Below are positions 8,398 through 17,740 of a stretch of 64,000 bases of DNA, piece after piece. This DNA comes from Candidatus Rokubacteria bacterium 13_1_40CM_69_27. GTDB lineage: Bacteria; Methylomirabilota; Methylomirabilia; Rokubacteriales; CSP1-6. The stretch is from positions 1 to 64,000 of the forward strand of contig MNEF01000101.1 of NCBI GenBank assembly GCA_001917535.1. The letters run 5' to 3'. Numbering within the stretch: the first letter of the stretch is position 1; every line of letters starts with the position of its first letter. Below the pieces are notes generated by a model that searched no databases, was not told where the DNA came from, and worked only from the letters and a program-made list of their open reading frames with translations. Both the position numbers and the translations under genes were made by a program.

Positions 8398-9124
8398 TCA
8401 AGGCGCGGCGGTCTCGGCCATCAGCGCATCGAGCCGGGCGACGTCAGCGCGGCGGGCGATTGAGATTGCCACCCGACTCGCTCGTCGGGGGCGAAGCGCG
8501 AGGAGGTCGCAAGCCCACATGAACAGCTGCAGGATGTCTTCCGAACGGTTAGAGAACGAGTACGCAGGATAGTTGCGACCGCAGACGATGCGCTGGTGGT
8601 GGCTGCCATCGGATTCGATCAGTCCCCGAAGGAACTCATCGGGATGCCGGGCAACGATCTCACGCTGCCCACTGCTCGAGCAAAATGCGGCGCTTGTGCT
8701 TGCGGCCGCGGCCGTGCTGGGGGAAGAGCGTCGGCCACGCCTGAGAGTAGCACGTGACGACTGCGACTGCGGCGTGGCGCCGCCCGGCGACGCTCACGCG
8801 GTTATGAGGCAGCAGGGTTGTGATGGCGGTCTTCACCCGCTCGATGACATCGCATTGCTTCTGGTTGAGGAAGACCCGGAGTACGTACGCGCGCGGGCAC
8901 TGCATGATGTGACCATCACCGAGATACATGCCGAGCAGGTAGGCGTAGGCTGGATGCTGGTGCTGGTGGTGGGAGTCGAACCCACACTGTACCGATTTTA
9001 AGTCGGTGGCCTCTGCCGATTGGGCTACACCAGCATACCGTTCGAGCCAATATCGCACGGTCGAGCGCGGAACCGCCAGGACCCGTGCGATCGCCTTCGT
9101 GGCATGCCCACTGCGATGAAGCAT
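8398..9124 (-). pseudogene. HTH-LAGLIDADG endonuclease-like gene, interrupted by a tRNA and frameshifted
   Basis: The reading runs from ATG 9124 with a resolvase/Hin-like helix-turn-helix (GHATKAIARVLAVPRSTVRYWLERY split over about 25 codons). It passes straight through the tRNA gene at 8961-9034 in the same frame and enters a LAGLIDADG domain: YAYLLGMYLGDGHI, then LFPQHGRGRKHKRRILLEQW. At about 8667-8672 one extra G (TGGGCAGCG) creates a stop. Dropping it restores QREIVARHPDEFLRGLIESD, the second LAGLIDADG helix, followed by NYPAYSFSNRSEDILQLF and a C-terminal helix to TGA at 8398. The domain order matches HTH-LAGLIDADG proteins I know from actinobacteria. Cutting out the tRNA would sever its mRNA. 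Confidence 0.75.
8961..9034 (-). tRNA. tRNA-Leu-like, anticodon UAA, short variable loop
   Basis: The cloverleaf can be folded by hand: acceptor GCTGGTG/CACCAGC, D-stem GCCC/AGGC, anticodon stem ACCGA/TCGGT with loop CTTAAAA (anticodon TAA), variable loop ACAGT, T-stem GTGGG/CCCAC with TTCGACT, discriminator A, and an encoded CCA at 8958-8960. The anticodon and A73 fit leucine. The five-base variable loop is class I, whereas bacterial tRNA-Leu is normally class II with a long arm. It stands third in a Gly-Cys-Leu(UAA) order, the same as glyW-cysT-leuZ of E. coli, but inside the LAGLIDADG relic. Confidence 0.8.
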
Positions 9125-9287
9125 CAGCGCATGGCCGATGAGAGGCCGGTGACGGGCGGCCGGCGATCGCCGGCGCGGCCATCCGGACCACGGCGCCCCA
9201 GACCACGGCGCCGGCTCCTCGGCGACACGGCCACTGGCGATTCGTCGGCACTGACGCCAACCCGCGTAGACGACCGAGGAAGAAAAA
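9125..9287 (-). other. Spacer between tRNA-Cys and the HTH start
   Basis: The frame of the HTH-LAGLIDADG gene stays open through this stretch and beyond, but the residues (rich in Arg, Pro, Trp) look non-protein. I see no conserved motif before the HTH helix. A T-run follows the CCA of tRNA-Cys directly. Confidence 0.35.
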
Positions 9288-9290
9288 TGG

Positions 9291-9363
9291 AGGCGGCGAG
9301 CGGATTCGAACCGCTGAATAGAGGTTTTGCAGACCTCCGCCTTAACCACTTGGCTACGCCGCC
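9291..9363 (-). tRNA. tRNA-Cys (GCA)
   Basis: Acceptor GGCGGCG/CGCCGCC, anticodon stem GAGGT/ACCTC with loop CTGCAAA (anticodon GCA), T-arm GCGGTTCGAATCCGC, discriminator T as expected for cysteine, encoded CCA at 9288-9290. It is transcribed after tRNA-Gly. Confidence 0.95.
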
Positions 9364-9399
9364 TTGGAGCGCGCGAAGACCGGATTGTATGAGAGCTGG

Positions 9400-9471
<72 letters not shown>

Positions 9472-9529
9472 ATCCCCCGCCCCGACAGCGCCATATAGTA
9501 CCACTACTACCACGGGGGTCGGACTGCCC

Positions 9530-10528
9530 TCACCCGCCGGCCTCCCGGAGCGCCGCCGCGGCGTCCTCGGGCGCCACCGGATTGATGAAGAAGCCGCTGC
9601 CCCACTCGAATCCAGCGACGCGGGTCAGCTTGGGGATGATCTCCAGGTGCCAGTGGAAGTGGTCGGGCGTGGGCTCCTGCAGCGGCGCGCTGTGGAGCAT
9701 GAAGTTGAACGGGGGATCGTTCAGCGCGCGATTCATGCGCCCGAGGAAGTCCCGCAGGACGCCCGCCAGCGCCCGGAGCTCGTCCACCCCCGACTCCTCG
9801 AACGCGGAGCGATGGCGCGCGGGCAGGATCCACGTCTCGAAGGGAAACCGCGGCGCGAAGGGAACCAGGGCCGCGAAGCCGTCGGCGTCGAGGACGAGGC
9901 GGCGCCGGCTCCGGCGCTCCTGGCGCAGGATGTCGCACCACACGCAGCGCTCCTTCATCTCGTAGTACGTGGCGGCGCCGGCCAGCTCCTCGCCCACCAT
10001 GATCGGGATGATGGGCGTCGCGATGAGCTGGGAGTGCGGATGCTCGAGCGTAGCGCCGGCCGCCTCCCCGTGGTTCTTGAAGATCAGGACGTATTGGAAG
10101 CGGGCGTCCTTCTTCAAGTCCAGCACGCGCTCCCGAAAGGCGAGCAGGACGTCGGCCACGGCGTCCACGGACATCGTGGCCAGCGACGCCGTGTGCTCGG
10201 GCGACTCGATGACGACCTCGTGGGCGCCGACGCCGTTCATCCGGTCGAACAGCCCTTCACCCGACGGCTCGAGATCGCCCTCGATGCGCAGGGCAGGGAA
10301 CTTGTTGGCCACGACGCGGAACGTCCAGCCCGGGCCGTTGGGCACCCCGCCGGGTGGGCGGCCGGCCAGGATCTCGGGCGGCGTCGTGTCCTCGTGGCCG
10401 GCGCAGAACGCGCAGCTCGTCAGTCGTGGCCGCGCGGGCTCGGGCTCGAAGTCGGACGGCCGCCGGGCCCGGTCGGCGGCGATGATCACCCACCGCCCGA
10501 CGATGGGATCCTTCCGCAGCTCAGACAT
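9530..10528 (-). CDS. galT: Galactose-1-phosphate uridylyltransferase
   Basis: GalT exchanges UMP between UDP-glucose and galactose-1-phosphate. The 332-residue protein has a zinc site (CAFCAGHEDTTPPEI, residues about 38-52), the active-site loop GATLEHPHSQL with the uridylylated histidine, a second CVWC pair, and a late HFHWHLEIIPK metal site. No galK or galE is present, so it may serve nucleotide-sugar exchange rather than galactose use; some such enzymes use ADP-sugars. It lies 16 bases downstream of gpsA. Confidence 0.88.
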   Translation of the reverse strand: MSELRKDPIVGRWVIIAADRARRPSDFEPEPARPRLTSCAFCAGHEDTTPPEILAGRPPGGVPNGPGWTFRVVANKFPALRIEGDLEPSGEGLFDRMNGVGAHEVVIESPEHTASLATMSVDAVADVLLAFRERVLDLKKDARFQYVLIFKNHGEAAGATLEHPHSQLIATPIIPIMVGEELAGAATYYEMKERCVWCDILRQERRSRRRLVLDADGFAALVPFAPRFPFETWILPARHRSAFEESGVDELRALAGVLRDFLGRMNRALNDPPFNFMLHSAPLQEPTPDHFHWHLEIIPKLTRVAGFEWGSGFFINPVAPEDAAAALREAGG

Positions 10529-10544
10529 CCGGCGCTCCAGACAT

Positions 10545-11534
10545 TCAGTCGTCCTCCGGCCGCGCCGCGCGACCCAGCAGCGAGACCAGCGCGTCGCGCG
10601 GCGGCTTCTTGTCGAAGAGCACGGCGCCGACCTCGGCGCAGATCGGCAGGCTCACGCCGTGGCGGGTGGCCAGTGCCAGCGCGGAGGCGACCGTGCGCGC
10701 GCCCTCGGCGATCATGCGCGTTTCCCCCTCGACGGCGGCCTGCGTCTTACCGCGCGCCAGCGCGATGCCGAGCCCCCGGTTGCGTGAGAGGCTCCCCGTG
10801 CAGGTCAAGACGAGGTCGCCCATCCCGGCCAGGCCGGCCAGCGTGCGCGCTTGCGCGCCCAGCGCTACCGCCAGCCGCGTGATCTCGGCCAGCCCGCGGG
10901 TGATGAGGGCGGCGCGCGCGTTCTCTCCCAGACCGAGGCCGTCGGCGAGGCCGGTGGCGATGGCGATCACGTTCTTGAGCGCGCCCCCGACCTCGACGCC
11001 GGCGACGTCCCGGTTGGTGTAGAGCCTGAACTCCCGGCTGCCCAGCGCCGACTGCAGGCGGGCGGCCAGCGCCTCGTCGCCCGAGGCGACCACGCACGCC
11101 GTGGGCTGCCCCAGCGCGACCTCGCGGGCGAAGGTCGGGCCCGACAGCACCGCCAGGGGCGCCCCGGGGTAGCGCTCGAGGAGAATCTCGCTCATCCGCC
11201 GATGCCGCTCGGGATCGAGGCCCTTCGTCGCAGAAACGATCGGCACGTCCGGCGGGATCCCTCCGACGTTCTTGAGGGTGGCCGCGAAGAACTCGGACGG
11301 GACCACCACGATCACCACGGCGGCGCCCCGCACCGCTTCGCCCGCATCCCCGGTGGCCTGGATGCCCGGCGGGCACTCGACGTCGGACAGGTAGAACGGG
11401 TTCCGCCGCGCCGTTCGGATCCCCTCGACCACCTCGGTCTCACGCGCCCACAGACGCACGGCGCCGCCAGCCCGGGCCAGGTGGATGGCCAGCGCCGTGC
11501 CCCAGCTCCCGCCTCCGATGACGCCGATCGTCAC
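10545..11534 (-). CDS. gpsA: Glycerol-3-phosphate dehydrogenase [NAD(P)+]
   Basis: GpsA reduces dihydroxyacetone phosphate to sn-glycerol-3-phosphate for phospholipid synthesis. The 329 residues begin with the Rossmann motif IGVIGGGSWGTALAIHLA. SATKGLDPE and GALKNVIAIATGLADGLGLGENARAALITRGL are the family's conserved blocks, with the catalytic lysine in GALKN. It overlaps plsY by four bases, and the two enzymes act in sequence: GpsA makes the acceptor that PlsY acylates. Confidence 0.96.
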   Translation of the reverse strand: MTIGVIGGGSWGTALAIHLARAGGAVRLWARETEVVEGIRTARRNPFYLSDVECPPGIQATGDAGEAVRGAAVVIVVVPSEFFAATLKNVGGIPPDVPIVSATKGLDPERHRRMSEILLERYPGAPLAVLSGPTFAREVALGQPTACVVASGDEALAARLQSALGSREFRLYTNRDVAGVEVGGALKNVIAIATGLADGLGLGENARAALITRGLAEITRLAVALGAQARTLAGLAGMGDLVLTCTGSLSRNRGLGIALARGKTQAAVEGETRMIAEGARTVASALALATRHGVSLPICAEVGAVLFDKKPPRDALVSLLGRAARPEDD

Positions 11535-12127
11535 GCCCGCCGCTCGCCGAGTCGGCGCTCGGTGCCGGCCAGCAGCCGAGCGATGTTTTCATGATGGCGC
11601 AGAACCACGACCGCCGTCGCGACGACGCAGGCGGCGACCGTGGCCGGCGGATAGCCGAACAGCAGCGCGCCCAGGGGAACGCAGAGCGCCGCCAGCAGCG
11701 ATCCGAGTGAGACGTAGCGGAAGGTCAGGGTGACGGCGAGCCACGTGACGGCGGCGGGCAGAGCTGCCAGCGGGACGAGCTTGAGGAACGCCCCCAGGCC
11801 GGTGGCCACGCCCTTGCCCCCGCGGAAGAGCAGGAACACCGACCAGCAGTTGCCCACGATGGCCGCCACCGCCGCCGCGGCGGTGATTTCCGGCGCGGCC
11901 CCCCCCAGCACCCCCCCGGCGGCGACGGCGAGGTAGCCCTTCGCGATGTCGCCCACCAGCGTGAGCAGCGCCGGCAGCCGCCCCGCAGTTCTCAGCACGT
12001 TGGTGGCGCCGATGTTGCCGCTGCCCTGGCGCCGGATGTCGCCGATGCCGAAGGCGCGGGCGATCAGGAACCCGACCGGCACCGCTCCGATGAGGTACGC
12101 GGCGACGACCGCCGCCAGCGTGGTCAC
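11531..12127 (-). CDS. plsY: Glycerol-3-phosphate acyltransferase PlsY
   Basis: PlsY transfers acyl groups from acyl-phosphate to glycerol-3-phosphate at the inner membrane. The 198-residue protein has five membrane segments and the conserved loops GSGNIGATNVLR and RGGKGVATG. The GTG start at 12127 overlaps the pgsA stop as GTGA; a longer upstream frame has no plsY features. A plsX partner is not in the window. Confidence 0.95.
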   Translation of the reverse strand: MTTLAAVVAAYLIGAVPVGFLIARAFGIGDIRRQGSGNIGATNVLRTAGRLPALLTLVGDIAKGYLAVAAGGVLGGAAPEITAAAAVAAIVGNCWSVFLLFRGGKGVATGLGAFLKLVPLAALPAAVTWLAVTLTFRYVSLGSLLAALCVPLGALLFGYPPATVAACVVATAVVVLRHHENIARLLAGTERRLGERRA

Positions 12128-12693
12128 GACCAGCGTTCTTCGCCTGGCACGATCGCGCGGTAGTCGGCCTTCCGGAAGAACCGGTAGAAGTAGTCGACGG
12201 CGGAGACGACGGTCAAGCCGAGCGCCACCCACAGCACGGTGGTGGCGGCGATGTGGAAGGCCGGCGAGCCCACGCTCTTCTCGATGATCAGCATCGTGAT
12301 CGCGACGTACTGGCCCACCGTCTTCCACTTCGCCAGGCGCGAGGCGGGGACGATGACGCCCACGCCGGCCGCCACCGCCCGCAGCCCGGTCACCGCCAGC
12401 TCGCGTCCGACGATTACCAGCACGATCCAGGCCGCCACCTTGTCGATCTGGAGCAGCGAGACCAGGGCGGCGGCGACCAGCAGCTTGTCGGCGATGGGGT
12501 CCAGCAGCGTGCCGAGCGTGGTGACCTGGTTGCGGCGCCGCGCCAGCACGCCGTCCGCCCAGTCCGTGAGCGCGGCCAGGATGAAGATTCCGGCGGCGAT
12601 CACCGCGTGGACGCCGGAGGACGAGATCAGGAAGACGATCAGCAGCGGGACGGCGACGATGCGTGTGAGCGTGAGACCGATCGGTAAGTTCAC
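12124..12693 (-). CDS. pgsA: CDP-diacylglycerol-glycerol-3-P 3-phosphatidyltransferase
   Basis: PgsA makes phosphatidylglycerophosphate from CDP-diacylglycerol. The CDP-alcohol phosphotransferase motif is complete: DWADGVLARRRNQVTTLGTL followed by LDPIADK. About five membrane helices are visible over 189 residues. The GTG start at 12693 overlaps the comB stop as GTGA. In many bacteria pgsA lies next to a Gly-Cys-Leu tRNA operon; here those tRNAs lie about 2.6 kb downstream, beyond plsY, gpsA and galT. Confidence 0.94.
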   Translation of the reverse strand: MNLPIGLTLTRIVAVPLLIVFLISSSGVHAVIAAGIFILAALTDWADGVLARRRNQVTTLGTLLDPIADKLLVAAALVSLLQIDKVAAWIVLVIVGRELAVTGLRAVAAGVGVIVPASRLAKWKTVGQYVAITMLIIEKSVGSPAFHIAATTVLWVALGLTVVSAVDYFYRFFRKADYRAIVPGEERWS

Positions 12694-13445
12694 GTCACCA
12701 CCACCCCGCACGAGTATCGCGGCCCCGGAACCACCTTGTCAACGTCGGCCTGGTAGACGGGGACGAGCGTCGCCGTGTCGAGCATCAGACAGGCCACGAC
12801 GTCGGCGGCGCGCCCGACCCGAGCCAGGTGGCGTGCCCAGGGCGAGGCCTCCGCCAGCTGGGCCACGTCGTGGCCGTACTGACGGCCCACGCGGACGGCC
12901 TCGACCGCCGCCGCCGTCGGCGACGCGCCCGGCTCCTCGCGGCGGAGCCGCTCGACCAGGAGACCGGCACAGACATGGTCCTCCAGCGAGACGGCGCCTC
13001 GCTGGCCAGCGCAGAGCACGGTGACGTCGCGGCGCCCGGCCAGCGCCCACGCCACGGCCGCGCTGAGGTTCACCAGCGCGCCGACCCCGACCGCGGGCGC
13101 GCCGCGGGCGGCCAGGAGCGCCCGCGTGCCGTTGCTGGTGGTGAAGACGACGATGGTGTCGCGCACGCGGTCCGGCGTGAACTCCAGCGGCGAGTTGCCG
13201 AGGTGAAAGCCCGGGATCGCCTGGCCCCGACGCTCACCGGCCACCAGGACGGTGGCGCCGGGAAAGCTGCGGGCCCGCCGCCTTGCCTCCTCGGCGTCGG
13301 CCACCGGGACGATGGCGGCGCAGCCGTTGGCGAGCGCGGTGATCATGGTGGTGCTGGCCCGCAGCACGTCGACGACCAGCACGGTCGAAGCCCGGAGCTG
13401 GGACGGGTCCAGCGCCTCAGCCGTGGGCGCGACGTCGATCAGCAC
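12690..13445 (-). CDS. ComB-family 2-phosphosulfolactate phosphatase-like protein
   Basis: The 251-residue sequence has the ComB features VVDVLRASTTMITALANGCAAI near the start, FHLGNSPLEFT, VVFTTSNGTRALL and EDHVCAGLLV. Characterised ComB hydrolyses 2-phosphosulfolactate in coenzyme M synthesis in methanogens. Bacterial homologues are common where no coenzyme M is made, so the true substrate is uncertain. It overlaps pgsA and lies three bases downstream of argG. Confidence 0.8.
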   Translation of the reverse strand: MLIDVAPTAEALDPSQLRASTVLVVDVLRASTTMITALANGCAAIVPVADAEEARRRARSFPGATVLVAGERRGQAIPGFHLGNSPLEFTPDRVRDTIVVFTTSNGTRALLAARGAPAVGVGALVNLSAAVAWALAGRRDVTVLCAGQRGAVSLEDHVCAGLLVERLRREEPGASPTAAAVEAVRVGRQYGHDVAQLAEASPWARHLARVGRAADVVACLMLDTATLVPVYQADVDKVVPGPRYSCGVVVT

Positions 13446-13448
13446 GCG

Positions 13449-14646
<1,198 letters not shown>

Positions 14647-14657
<11 letters not shown>

Positions 14658-15570
14658 CCAGGGATCCCCCCAGCAGCTCCAGGATGATCGCCTTCTGCGC
14701 GTGGAGTCGGTTCTCCGCCTGGTCGAGCACAATACTTCGTGAGCCGTCCAGCACGGCGTCGCTGATCTCCTCGCCGCGGTGGGCGGGCAGGCAGTGCATC
14801 ACCAGGGCGGAGGGCTTCGCGAACCCGACCAGGGTCTCGTTCACTTGGTAGCGAGCGAACGCCTCGAGCCGCCGCTCGCGCTCGCCCTCCTGCCCCATGC
14901 TGATCCAGACGTCGGTGTAGAGCACGTCGGCGCCGGTGGCCGCCTCGCGGGGATCGTGGGTGATCGTCAGCCGGCCGCCCAGCCGTCGCACCGCCGCCTG
15001 CACCCTCGCGTCCGGCTCGTAGCCCGACGGACAGGCGGCGGTGAGCGTGGTCCCGAGCAGGGCCCCGAGCAGGAGCAGCGAGTGGCACACGTTGTTGCCG
15101 TCGCCGATCCAGGCCAGTCGCATCGCGGCCACGTCGATGCCGCGCTCCCACAGCGTGAAGTAGTCGGCCAACGCCTGGCAGGGGTGCTCGAAGTCGCTGA
15201 GCCCGTTGATCACGGGGATCGTCGCGTGCCGCGCCAGCGTCTCCACCGTGTCGTGGGCGTAGACGCGCGCGGCGATGCCGTCGACCCAGCGCGACAGGTT
15301 GCGGGCCACGTCGGGGACCGACTCGCGCGAGCCCATCCCGATCTCCTGGCCGGCCAGGTGGACGGCCCGCCCGCCGAGCTGGATGATCCCCACCTCGAGG
15401 GTGACGCGGGTCCGCAGCGACGGCTTCTCGAAGATCAGGGCCATCGTGCGCCCGGCCAGCGGCGCGCCCCGGCTGCCCGACTTCCAGCGCTGCTTGAGCG
15501 CCCCCGCCACCCGGAACAGGTGGAGCGCCCGCTCCCGCGTCAGATCGGCGGCCGAAACGAAATGGTTCAC
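14647..15570 (-). CDS. argF: Ornithine carbamoyltransferase
   Basis: ArgF makes citrulline from ornithine and carbamoyl phosphate. The carbamoyl-phosphate loop is [24 protein letters not shown] and the ornithine-side [13 protein letters not shown] follow. Its 307 residues match the family. Start overlaps argD and end overlaps argG, so the genes are probably translationally coupled. Confidence 0.96.
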
Positions 15571-16781
15571 GATGTCGACCGGGCGAGCATCGCGTCGATC
15601 GTGGCCAGCGCACGGTCGCAGTCCCGCTCGTCGACGATCAGCGGCGGCGCCAGTCGGAGCACCCGCTCACCCGCGGTGAGGACGAGGAGCCCCGCGTCCC
15701 GACAGGCGTCCACGATCGGCCCCGCGGGCCGGCTGAGCTCGAGACCGATCAGGAGCCCCCGCCCGCGCACCGCGCGGACGACGGGCCGCTGCCTGGCCAG
15801 CGCCAGCAGGCGCTCCATCAGGTAGGCGCCGGTGCGGGCGGCGCGCTCCGGGATCTTCTCGCCGAGGATGGTGGTGAGCGTGGCCAGCGCCACCGAGGCC
15901 ACGAAGGGCGTGCCCCCGAAGGTCGAGGCGTGCGTGCCCGGCGTCAGCGCCCGGGCCACCTCCTCGCGCGCCAGCATCGCGCCCATCGGCACGCCGTTGG
16001 CGAGCGCCTTGGCCAGCGTCATGATGTCCGGCTCCACGCCGGCGTGCTGGTAGCCCCAGAGCTTGCCGGTGCGGCCGAGCCCGGTCTGGACCTCGTCGAG
16101 GATCAGCAGGGCCCCGGACTGGTCACAGAGCTTCCGGAGGCCCGGGAGGTAGTCGGCGTCGGGGACGTGCACGCCGCCCTCGCCCTGGATGGGCTCGACG
16201 ATGATGGCCGCGGTGCGGTTGTCCAGCGCGCGCTCCATCGCGCGCAGGTCGTTGTAGGGCACGTGCTTGAAGCCGGGCACCAGCGGCTCGAAGCCGTGCT
16301 GGTACTTCTCCTGGCCGGTGGCCGTCACCGTGGCCAGCGTGCGGCCGTGGAAGGAATCGCGCGTGGCGATGATCTCGAAGCGGTCGGAGGCCAAACGCTC
16401 CTTGGCGTACTTGCGGGCGAGCTTGAGCGCCGCTTCGTTGGCTTCGGCGCCGGAGTTGCAGAAAAAGACGCGGTCGGCGAAAGAGTGCTCGCAGAGGAGC
16501 TTGGCCAGGTGGATCTGGGGCGCCGTGTGGTAGAGGTTGGACACGTGCAGCAGCGTCGCCGCCGCCTCGCGGATGGCGCCAGTGATGGTGGGATGGCAGT
16601 GACCGAGGGCGGCGACGGCAATCCCTGCCGCGAAGTCCAGGTACTCGCGGCCGTCCGAGTCCCACACCCGCACGCCGTCGCCCCGCACCAGGCAGATGGG
16701 AGCCCGGCCGTAATTCGGGGTGTGGTACCGGGCCGACCACTCGAGCAGCGTCTTGGTGTCCACCGGCTTGGGATCACTCAC
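15567..16781 (-). CDS. argD: Acetylornithine aminotransferase
   Basis: This class III PLP aminotransferase has 404 residues. [19 protein letters not shown] binds the cofactor phosphate, [19 protein letters not shown] holds the PLP-ring aspartate, and [14 protein letters not shown] has the Schiff-base lysine. It converts N-acetylglutamate semialdehyde to N-acetylornithine and may also serve lysine synthesis. It overlaps argB and argF by four bases each. Confidence 0.95.
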   Translation of the reverse strand: MSDPKPVDTKTLLEWSARYHTPNYGRAPICLVRGDGVRVWDSDGREYLDFAAGIAVAALGHCHPTITGAIREAAATLLHVSNLYHTAPQIHLAKLLCEHSFADRVFFCNSGAEANEAALKLARKYAKERLASDRFEIIATRDSFHGRTLATVTATGQEKYQHGFEPLVPGFKHVPYNDLRAMERALDNRTAAIIVEPIQGEGGVHVPDADYLPGLRKLCDQSGALLILDEVQTGLGRTGKLWGYQHAGVEPDIMTLAKALANGVPMGAMLAREEVARALTPGTHASTFGGTPFVASVALATLTTILGEKIPERAARTGAYLMERLLALARQRPVVRAVRGRGLLIGLELSRPAGPIVDACRDAGLLVLTAGERVLRLAPPLIVDERDCDRALATIDAMLARSTS

Positions 16782-17647
16782 AGGACGATCTCGGTGCCGA
16801 TGCCCTCGCGCGTGAAGAGCTCCAGGAGGATGGCGTGCGGCAGCCGGCCGTCGATGATGTGCGCCTTGGCCGTGCCCCCTTTGAGCGCCCGCAGGGACGA
16901 CTCCACCTTGGGCAGCATCCCCCCCTCGATGACACCGTCCTGGACGAGCCGCTCGGCGTCCTTGCGGCTCAGGGTGCTGGTGAGCCGGCCCGAGGCGTCG
17001 ACGATCCCCTGGACGTCGGTCAGGTGGATGAGCTTCTCGGCGCCGAGCGCCGCCGCCACCTCACCTGCGACCAGATCCGCGTTGATGTTGTAGGTCTCCC
17101 CGTTGTGGCCGGCGCCCACCGGCGCGATGACCGGGATGAACCCGTTCTGCTCGAGCAGCCTGATCGCATCGGGGTTCACCGCCTCCACTTCGCCCACGAG
17201 CCCGATGTCGATCTCCTCCCCGGACGGCAGCCGATGCGGGCGCCGCCGGGCGCGGATCAGGTCTGCGTCCTTCCCGCTGAGCCCCACTGCCCGGCCGCCG
17301 TGGTGGTTGATGAGCGCGACGATCTCCTTGTTGATCTTGCCCACCAGCACCATCTCGACGATCTCCACCGTCTCCTCGTCGGTGACCCGCATGCCTCCGA
17401 TGAAGCGCGGTTCCTTGCCCAGGCGCTTCATCAGGGCGCCGATCTGGGGTCCGCCGCCGTGCACGATGACCGGATGGATCCCAACGAGGTGGAGGAGAAT
17501 CACATCGAGCGCGAAGCTCTCTTTGAGATTCGCCTGTTCCATCGCAGAGCCGCCGTACTTGATGATGACGGTTTTGCCCCGGAACTCCCGGATGTACGGG
17601 AGCGCCTCCATCAGGATCTCGGCGCGCCGCAGGTCGTCTTCGTTCAT
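16778..17647 (-). CDS. argB: Acetylglutamate kinase
   Basis: ArgB phosphorylates N-acetylglutamate. [12 protein letters not shown] (residues about 22-33) and [19 protein letters not shown] are the ATP and substrate glycine loops; a late [20 protein letters not shown] block is typical. The ATG at 17647 has GAGGTG seven bases upstream, contributed by the repeat that separates it from hslU. In its absence argB would probably have overlapped the hslU stop. Confidence 0.96.
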   Translation of the reverse strand: MNEDDLRRAEILMEALPYIREFRGKTVIIKYGGSAMEQANLKESFALDVILLHLVGIHPVIVHGGGPQIGALMKRLGKEPRFIGGMRVTDEETVEIVEMVLVGKINKEIVALINHHGGRAVGLSGKDADLIRARRRPHRLPSGEEIDIGLVGEVEAVNPDAIRLLEQNGFIPVIAPVGAGHNGETYNINADLVAGEVAAALGAEKLIHLTDVQGIVDASGRLTSTLSRKDAERLVQDGVIEGGMLPKVESSLRALKGGTAKAHIIDGRLPHAILLELFTREGIGTEIVL

Positions 17648-17737
17648 CGGCTCACCTCGACTCTTGCAGCGTCGCCTCGCCTGCGGCTGCGGCTCCTCCA
17701 ACGAGCTGCGGCTCGCACGGCCACGTTCATAGGCGCA
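17648..17737 (-). repeat. Intergenic repeat family L, copy 1 (hslU/argB)
   Basis: About 75 bases read, on the minus strand, GTGGCCGTGCGAGCCGC, then GTTGGAGGAGCCGCAGCC, then AGGCGAGGCGACGCTGC, ending GAGGTGAGCCG before the argB ATG. Copy 2 at 29588-29666 is nearly identical. The two ends carry imperfect GCGAGCCG direct repeats. A 12-base direct repeat, CCTATGAACGTG, occurs at 17722-17733 and 17736-17747; it contains the hslU stop and resembles the argB start. Confidence 0.8.
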
Positions 17738-17740
17738 CGT

